From: Azolla caroliniana
Taxonomy: Eukaryota > Polypodiophyta
Length of the DNA stretch: 64,000 nucleotides
Direction: 5' to 3'
Assembly: GCA_043228905.1 (NCBI GenBank)
Contig: JBHGNT010000008.1
Span: 682,001-746,000, forward strand
How positions within the stretch are numbered: the stretch's first letter is position 1; the number at the start of each line of letters is the position of its first letter. The position numbers and the translations under genes are program-made. Under the pieces are notes generated by a model. The model saw nothing but the letters and a program-made list of their open reading frames with translations. It was not told where the DNA came from and did not search any database. Positions 56,701 to 64,000 of this stretch are shown piece after piece.

Positions 56701-59700
56701 TGAGAAACTACACAAGGCTCGTTAGGATCAGATTCAGACCATCAGACTTTGCTCTTCGACAAGGAGCAGATCCCAACATGAGTAACAAGAGAGATTCTTT
56801 CTGAAACATTTATCTAGAGCTTCAAGCTATGAAGATCAATCTATTCATGGAGCTGGCTCACAAAGCTCAAACGCATTGTCAGTGAGCAAGGTGGTCCAGA
56901 TGATGGAATCACATAAGATCTAACATCAATGCAAACTGCATGGGCATGATTCAGTATGAGATAAGAATGATAACATTTTCAGTCGGAGTTGCACAGTAGA
57001 TCCATATAAATGCATTCATGTGTTCTATACCTCACGGATGCAAATAAACTCACTACATTTCATTAAGTCTCAGACATCTGGTAAAAAATTGACAATCTAT
57101 CATCTATCCTCTAATGGATTATTGGTCAATAATCTAGTAGACATGTCATGTATTCCATTCATGACCGTGGGGATCAGCGCAACCTACAGAAACACATGCA
57201 TATCATAGTCAACATGGTTTCAACTAAGTCACAAGCATCTCTAACTAGCTTAGCTTTTGCTTAATGACTAATTCAATAGGTTTGGAAATGCCATGCAAAC
57301 TTACATTGCTCAGACACTATCCTACACGTGTCTCAATCCAAATATCTATCTACCAAGACATTACAAGACAATTATCACATTGACAATAGGCACATTCTGT
57401 ACATTCAAAGGCTGTGTTTTCGTCATAGATTGAACACCATGAGTGGCAAGGCAAATGTCCAGACAACCACAAGACGAATATCTGAACTAGATAAGGAGAA
57501 CTACATAAGACCTCATGTTGACTTACCAGCGAGATATTTTTATTTGATCTAAGCGATGGAGGCTCCATATATCCCTTCCCAACCTTCATGGTCTAAAGTT
57601 TAGTCAGGATACAACATATGATCTTTAGTCAGCCCATGGACTTTATGGTCAGGGATACAACAATTTCGTCATAGTATTCTAACTTTGCTATTCACCATGA
57701 CTAAACTCTAAGCTTATTCCTTCAGAGAGCGATAGACAAAGTACAAGAGATGATGTCCAATGTCATCTTTTTGAAGACCTCGTCAGAACTATACATAGGT
57801 TCTATTTTTCAGTCTCAGTTATCCATTCGATGAATCTTAACAATTCTACTAAGACACATGCTATGGCTAACAACTCACTATCTTGGAGGATTCTATTACC
57901 ACATTTCAAAGCCATCTTTGATCAATTTTATAATCTAATCATTAATGGTAGTGACATACAGTCCATACACTAAAGAGTTTAGTGATAGATATTCAGTCAC
58001 ACTGATTAACAGCCATAAGACTCAGATATTTGACAGAAATGTTGATGCTACCAACCACAATCATATCATAGCATAGCAGATCACTACAAACAAATACCTA
58101 TGAATCCTCAGACCAACACTCATAGTATGTACATAGTTCAAGAATTTTATTAATGTTACTATTCATATTTCAAATAATACTTATACACAGATAACCTACA
58201 TTCAAAGTTTGTTATGTAGATACATATGAGAAATCTCGATACAATAGTAATGATTCTTGTAATATGGGAAGTTAATCTTCGAAATTCGTGAGTGCTGAAT
58301 GTCTTTGTTGTCATTAGGGGTGATATTCACCTCTGTTTGACATCAATGGACGATCATTATGAAGGTATGACATCTCACACATTTCCCTGTGAACTCTATC
58401 TAGTATTTTAGTTTAAGAAGAACAAAAATTTAATGAGAACAAGCCATGGACACTTTTTCCTCATCAAACCCTCAACATATGAAAAGAATTCCTTCTGTCC
58501 TACAATTGTTTTTTCAACATGCAAAAGATCCTATCTGTAGCCCGTTAACACAAACTTATGTGGCAAATATTGATGTGGTGGTCACGATTGTGACAGATGC
58601 CATGGTGTTAGATTTGCATGATGGCTGCAATATACATGGTGGCGGATCACTATGGTGGTTGCAACAAATGCTGGGGTAGATTGCTACAGTGGCTGCTTGC
58701 TAACCTAGTGGTCTGATACCAATTGTCTTGACCCTCTAGTTGGGAGAAGGCTAACACATGGTACTTTGCCAAATTTTGCTTGAGGTTCAAAAGGATAAGG
58801 AATCAACTCTTATATTAGTACCCCAGGATGCAATGACAATTACACATTAGTGATTTCTTTCATAGCTCCAGGACTTTACTAAACTTGGCAAGGAATCACT
58901 ATAGAGTGAGTAGAGTAATGCTGGTGATAATGTGGACCGCGAGTATTATGTGATAGGATAAATGGGACATTCCATCACCAGACCACTGCTTGCGATGTTC
59001 AATCTGCATGAGGACACCTAGATGCACTTGTTGAACTTTGTCATAGCCTCACTCCACTGTATGAACCAACCTTGAATATGATGTCCAATCACCACTACTC
59101 AACTATACATAATAGTGATGCATTTCATGATTGCAAACCATCTCATTTCACGACAGGCACAAAGATCATGATCATGGAGCTTTATGAAACGTAGATCATT
59201 TATTTATTTTTCAGTAAAGATAATATGAATTCACCCATGTTTGTAATCATAAGTTGTCTCATAGACTGATTTCGGCCTCTAATAGATGTTAATATATCTT
59301 TCTTTCTTTCTTCCTTTCTTTCTCAGAGACTAGGGAAATGCAAATGGTGGAATAAAAGAATAAGAACAAAATAGGCATAAAGAGTTGTGTTTTTTATGGC
59401 TTCTCCTCCCAACTCTAGGATATGCTTTTATATAAAAGCCCCCCTCAATGGTCTCATGGCAATTATAGTCTCGACATAGAGAGACATGTCTTATGACTGA
59501 TGATGCAAGGGGGAGGTAGGTCTGAATCTGCATCTGGGGATTGTAAATGCTTCTCTCAAAAACAAGATGGCACCTTTGAAAATGTAGAGGCTATTTGCAT
59601 GTGTAATGAGTCAAACTGTTGTTATGAAAATTCTACGTGTAAATGGTTTTCTATAAGCCAAATATTACCTATGGATTGCAAAACCTATTGCAAACATTAT

Positions 59701-62700
59701 TGTGCCAAACTGTTGCTTGAGAGGTACAAGAATTAATGAGAAAGATCCAGTGAGATCCATTGTTTCTAAGAAGAAAGATAGCATATGGGAAATGCAGACA
59801 CCATGGCAATAATTACTGAACCATAATATCAATGGAATTACAAGAAGTTGAATTGGTCAAAAATATCTGCTGAGAATCTGTTTAAACAATTTGAATATAC
59901 TGATATGCTGAATCATTTGATTGACTGTTTAGGTGAGATCATAATTGTCCAGGAATCATCCTTCATATCAGTTGGATAATGTTGAAATACAATACACAAT
60001 GAAACAAATTATCCTGGAAAATATAACAGCTTTTGCTTGATTGCAAATTTTTTCTTCTTTTTACTAAAAATAACTTCATAAATTTGAAATTTGCAGGAAT
60101 GGATTTCAAAAGCTTGACAAAGTCAAGGATCCCAACAGGCAAAGCAAGGAACTTGAAGAACTCACTGCAAAGATGCGAGAATGCAAGAGGTTCAGTAGCC
60201 TTCCTGAAAATCCGTCTTGTAAATAATAGCCAATATTTTGAACTGCTTATAATAATGCCTGTTAGATCAGGTAAGATGTGAATGAGATAGTCCATGTGCT
60301 TAGGATTGTAATGGAGGAATTCCAAAGGGCAAAATGAATTGACTATTGCTTTTACTTTCCTTCTCTCACATTGACATGCATTTAATTGGTAACACTAAAC
60401 TATTCTGGTGTTTTGATGGTATATATAATAGTTGTACTTCTGTGAGGACTGAGAACACCATATTAAGAGGGTACATTTTATTAAGATATACTAACTTTGT
60501 CTTGGTTTCTTTGCCGCATTAAACTTTGAAGGGATACGGGGATAGTACATTGCTATAAGCTGGCCTTAGGCTGGTTCTTCCTGCTAGTTAACACTAGATC
60601 TTTGTGCAGAGCCTTGATAGTGTCAACTTGCATGTAGTTGGGACCTGGACCATTTGGATGCCACAGAGAACAAGCCAAACCTTCAATAAGATGTAATTCT
60701 ATAGACAGATTTCTGATAAGGTGGAATGGTTCTACTCTACACAGAAGTATTTATTTAAGCTAATGGTTAGAATTTAGGAAAGGAGCTCATTACCTAAAGG
60801 TACATCCTTTATGTATAGCCTTAGGATGTTTCTTAGGGATTGACACTTTGGTAATTCCATAGATGGAGTTTGGATTGATTAAATTAGGCATACATTTTTT
60901 TGCTTAATTTAAGCTCCTAGTTCCATCTTGGTAATGTGAGAAAAGATGTTAATAGCAGCAGCAGAACAGTTGTTAGAACAAAATAGACACAGCCAAGCTC
61001 TCAAACTATCAAGGCTCCTAGTTAATAATATGCTTTGTCTAGAGATTCTCTCAAACATGTCATACTTTGCGTTTCCATATATATTCCTTTCTACATACAA
61101 TTCTATCATGTATGATTGGCAAGCCATGAAAACTGAAAGGTTGGGCACCCCTGTTGCTAGGCTTATTAAAGATTTTGATCGTGAGATCAAAGAAGAAGAA
61201 TCAAACTACTCTCCAGCTACCAATAAGCAGCTCAATGAAAGAAAACAATCTTTGGTAAGGGATAGTTCCGTTACCTATATGAACTTCTGAACTATTTGAT
61301 TCCACCAGTCATAGCTGCTGGCTTATATTGGCAGATCAAAGAACTGAACTCCTATGTGGCAAAGCGAAAGACGTAAGTGTTTATTTTGCTTAACACTGTC
61401 AAATCAAAACCAATCCTTATCTTGAAAAATATCTGGGCAACAATATCTATTAATCTACTAGGTACACGGCGGTAATTGGGAACAAAAAAGCAGAGCTTCT
61501 TGATGGAGGAGGTGGAGGAGAAACCTTGGATGACAATGTGAGAATGGCTTCAAGTAAGTTCCCTAGTGCCTGAATCATTGCAACTATATACAAAAACATG
61601 AAGCTATGGCACCGTGAATTTGAATGTTTCTCCAATCATACTGCTTATGTCTAATTAAGTGCATGATCCAAATACAATGTCTTATGTCTTCTACATAGTC
61701 TTCATACAAAGTAGAGGGTGTTAGTCTAGACAACTATACATGATCACAATGTTAAAAAACTACATTATTGTATATGCAATTTGTATGATGATCATTACGA
61801 TTGATACATGAAATATACTTTTAAGGTGTTTATGTGAGATGCAGAGTATCTTATTTATGACATAATATGTTGCTTGATTGACTATCTGAAGCAATGACAA
61901 ATCAAGAGCTGATTGATACTGGGAAAAAAACCATGGATGAGACTGATCAAGTAATTGAAAGATCAAAGAAGGTATTATCTAATTCTGTGGATATTGTGAA
62001 GTTGAATTTCTGTGCTGGATTTGGATCATGAATTATGGTGTAATTTCATTATAGGTTGTTCAAGATACATTAAATGTAGGTGCTGAAACAGCTCAGTCAC
62101 TGAAGGGGCAGGTAGTAAACTGTAACAGTGACAATATTTGTTTTCTGACATTTTATTAGTCTTTGTGTAAATATATGAATGTAATGGTCCTTGAGTATAT
62201 CTCAATAGAAATATGCTGATATGAGAACTTACAACTCTTGCTTACTTCATTGAGATGCACCCAAGGACCATTAAATTCATAGATCTGTATTGTGGTAAAA
62301 TCTTTCAACGGCCTAGATACTATGTAAGACCTATAATGTAACTTGCACTGGGCTTTAATACAGTGAGATTTCTCTGCAGTATAAGACGCTGTACTACTGT
62401 TTGCATCTCTCATAAACTATTAGCCTTATGTCAAAAAGAATATGGTCGCAGAGACATATTAACATTATCTTACAAGCCACATGAAACATCATGTCATTGT
62501 AAATAAAGGAAGGAAAACAATTGTGGTTGCAAATTACAATGCTGTAAAATAATATTATTATATTTATGGTGAAATTTGAGAAGCATGCCTCAGCTATATA
62601 ATGAAGGACAAATTTTGGGCCTTTGAATTCAGATATCCATGGCTGGGCCCTTTTGATTTGTAGCTGAGTTCCAAACAATCGATAAGAACACAAATTTATC

Positions 62701-63308
62701 ATAACTAATACCTAGTATAAGGAATTTGGATATGAAAGTGTCTGTAAAGTGAATGAATTTAACATCTAGAAAATAGTAAAGGGTGCAACAAAATAGTTAA
62801 AATTTATCCCTTTTAAAATATGGGCTTTCAGACGGAGCAAATGGGTCGTATTGTCAATGAACTTGACTCAATTCAGTTTTCAATCAAGAAAGCATCTCAG
62901 CTTGTGAGGGAGATTGGTAGGCAGGTAAACATATGAAGCCATTTTATGTATATCTCTTTCATGTCTTACAGATGTAAAGGTAATCCTCTGATGTAACCTA
63001 CTGATAAAATGCAGATTGCTACCGACCGCTGCATCATGGCATTTCTGTTTTTGATTGTTTGTGGAGTCATTGCCATTATTGTTGTAAAGGTACTGTAAGT
63101 CATTTTCGATGCACTTGCATAACAGGAAAAGAAAGGTTAAAAGGAACTGGCATTTTTGTGGTATTAGTTTTAATTTGCTAGTTTTGTTTGTGTATAGATT
63201 GTTCATCCAAACAACAAGAACATTCAAGACATCCCAGGACTGGCTCCTCCTGCAAGTGGTAATAGCCGTAGGCTCTTGTTTGTGTTGGACTCAGACAGGC
63301 TTTTTTGA
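53782..63308 (+). CDS. Novel plant SNARE (NPSN-type Qb-SNARE), 10 exons
   Basis: Predicted 272-residue tail-anchored SNARE; NPSN proteins act in membrane fusion, notably at the cell plate in cytokinesis with syntaxins. Exons: 53782-53867, 60097-60189, 61161-61254, 61335-61372, 61462-61553, 61892-61971, 62055-62111, 62832-62924, 63015-63089, 63198-63308; all junctions are GT-AG and in frame. Start: ATG in CCATGGCT, giving MASSSPYDDLPPRLADIDGQ. The N-terminal helical part contains NGFQKLDKVKDPNRQSKELE and LIKDFDREIKEEE. The SNARE motif runs through QELIDTGKKTMDETDQVIER, VVQDTLNVGAETAQSLKGQ and TEQMGRIVNELDSIQFSIKK, with the likely zero-layer Gln at about residue 180. One transmembrane helix (IMAFLFLIVCGVIAIIVV, about 217-235) is followed by the NPSN-typical VHPNNKNIQDIPGLAPP and RRLL. 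Length agrees with Arabidopsis NPSN11 (about 265). Which NPSN paralogue it is cannot be told. Intron 1 is 6.2 kb and holds a gypsy remnant. Confidence 0.92.
54540..56120 (-). pseudogene. Gypsy Pol remnant in SNARE intron 1
   Basis: Readable pieces in gypsy order on the minus strand: RT end, RNase H start (YILETNATHVAIGAILFN, the ETDAS-GIGAVL region), integrase zinc module (HDSPCDRHPNMRKTLELI), and integrase catalytic core with its first Asp in VVVDKLIKM. The remainder is broken by numerous stops. It is too decayed to be active. Confidence 0.78.
58711..58722 (-). promoter_or_regulatory. Primer-binding site of the intronic element
   Basis: The minus strand reads TGGTATCAGACC, one base off the common initiator-Met-tRNA-complementary TGGTATCAGAGC. 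Confidence 0.6.
58725..59486 (-). repeat. Probable LTR of the intronic gypsy element
   Basis: On the minus strand the segment ends GGGTCAAGACA two bases before a TGGTATCAGACC primer-binding site. A TATA-like TTTTATATAAAAGC lies at about 59440-59427. The outer end at 59486 (TGTCTCTC on the minus strand) is a guess. A TTCT microsatellite (59304-59327) lies within it. Confidence 0.5.
59487..60096. other. End of SNARE intron 1, nothing recognised
   Basis: A Cys-rich open frame (59500-59736, plus) has no recognisable domain and no support as an exon. The stretch ends in the intron acceptor TTTGCAG at 60090-60096. Confidence 0.4.
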
Positions 63309-64000
63309 GTTTGATGGCTAGAGCTACAAAATGTGGTAAGAATCTCAAGTGATGACATAGCTGCTGCTCTCAAGAAAGATTGATGGTGTGAAATTTGTGA
63401 TGCTCTTTATAACCTGCCTCACTACACAAGCCTTGAAAGTTATCTTTCCTGGAAATGTGAGGCGGAGAGTTCTCCTCATGTGAATCAAGTTTTTGCCAAT
63501 GAACATTTTATGAGTAGGTTGAGCATGAGGAGAACTTTTGCAAGTTTTCAGTATAATATTGAATGTATTGTTAGGGTTTAAACAATGATGACTAAGTACG
63601 TCTATAGTCTCTGTTTTTGTTGGATTTGGCTGGAAGCTACATTCTTTCACAAATAGCCACCATAGTTGTTGGCATACATTCTTTTGGTGGACAGGTTTTT
63701 TAATGTTATGTAAAACTATGGTCTTTGTTGCCATCCCCTTGTAAGTAGATCAATTCAATCAGCATGTTGATAATACAATCTCCATTCATTAGATTTTGAC
63801 TGCTGTTGTTTGCTTTTCTTACCAACCTGATATTTAATCCAGTATTATGGTCATTCAGCCCCCCTTATTTTGACAATAACTGTCTTATTTTGACGTTGTT
63901 TGTGTAAGCACATACTTCCATATGGAAGATTCTGCCATTTTTTATCCTAACTATATTGTTGGCAGATGTCATTAATTAATGCCAATATATCGTCCCGTTT
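63309..64000 (+). other. Probable 3' UTR and downstream flank of the SNARE gene
   Basis: AT-rich sequence after the TGA at 63306-63308 with no further coding signature. No exact AATAAA was picked out, so the transcript end is unknown. Confidence 0.45.

Larger units (their letters stand above)
54500..59486 (-). mobile_element. Decayed Ty3/gypsy element in SNARE intron 1
   Basis: Minus-strand order: LTR (about 59486-58725), primer-binding-like TGGTATCAGACC (58722-58711), a 2.2-kb stretch of the right size for gag-protease but unreadable (58700-56500), RT (EVIDYFGHMISAN at about 56110-56070), RT-RNase H junction (FDQLKKFVAPAPMLKV near 55890), H2C2 integrase zinc region (QVMRDCHDSPCDRHPNM near 55240), and integrase core (LVVVDKLIKMAHFVSTKRK near 54950-54900, ITFTGQFTQF near 54800). 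Stops and shifts are frequent. The 3' LTR was not found. Its orientation is opposite to that of the host gene. Confidence 0.75.

Noticed and set aside
59500-59736. Cys-rich small open frame resembling a secreted peptide
   Set aside because: No signal peptide, no recognisable cysteine pattern and no splice context; it lies in a long intron beside an LTR.

Overview
The window looks like a stretch of a large, repeat-rich land-plant genome, most likely a fern. The evidence is three plant-type host genes (a 13-exon nicalin gene, an intronless PLS-class pentatricopeptide-repeat gene and a 10-exon novel plant SNARE gene) separated by old and young plant retrotransposons (Ty3/gypsy, Ty1/copia, L1-like and RTE-like LINEs), long introns, AT-rich spacers and many microsatellites. 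The fern assignment is inference from the intronless PPR gene and the repeat content; no rRNA, tRNA or organellar marker is present to confirm it.

Layout. 1-6477: a nearly complete, GC-rich Ty3/gypsy element (Gypsy-1) in + orientation; only the last 44 bases of its 5' LTR are inside the window. It is inserted in ORF2 of an L1-like LINE that runs on the minus strand (6478 to about 11135). A CT microsatellite separates this from a second, RTE-like LINE on the plus strand (about 11190-13384). 13385-21600 is AT-rich spacer with degenerate tandem duplications and microsatellites and perhaps one unrecognised gene remnant near 16.6-17.7 kb. 21627-27384 (minus) is the nicalin gene, for which every exon could be traced in frame. 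27.4-30.0 kb is spacer with a 107-bp tandem duplication. 30025-32001 (plus) is the PPR gene.

32.4-52.4 kb is a stack of retrotransposons: a decayed copia (Copia-1), then Copia-2, which is interrupted by Gypsy-2 (same family as Gypsy-1), which is interrupted by Copia-3 (flanked by a perfect 5-bp target duplication GGCCG), which is itself interrupted by Copia-4 on the opposite strand. Beside Copia-4 lies an LTR-like promoter segment with a dense cluster of heat-shock elements upstream of a TATA box. A LINE 3' fragment closes the stack. 53782-63308 (plus) is the NPSN-type SNARE gene, whose 6.2-kb first intron holds a decayed gypsy element on the minus strand.

The host genes do not form a functional unit: one is an ER translocon accessory protein, one is probably an organellar RNA-binding protein and one is a membrane-fusion SNARE. 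The most notable signals are a complete -1 frameshift-like arrangement between gag-pro and pol of Gypsy-1, the heat-shock-element cluster at 47.8-47.9 kb, the four-level nest with its preserved target duplication, and a long charged tail after the Copia-3 RNase H. Coordinates of exons were derived by hand from reading frame and GT-AG junctions; divergence values and family assignments could not be computed.
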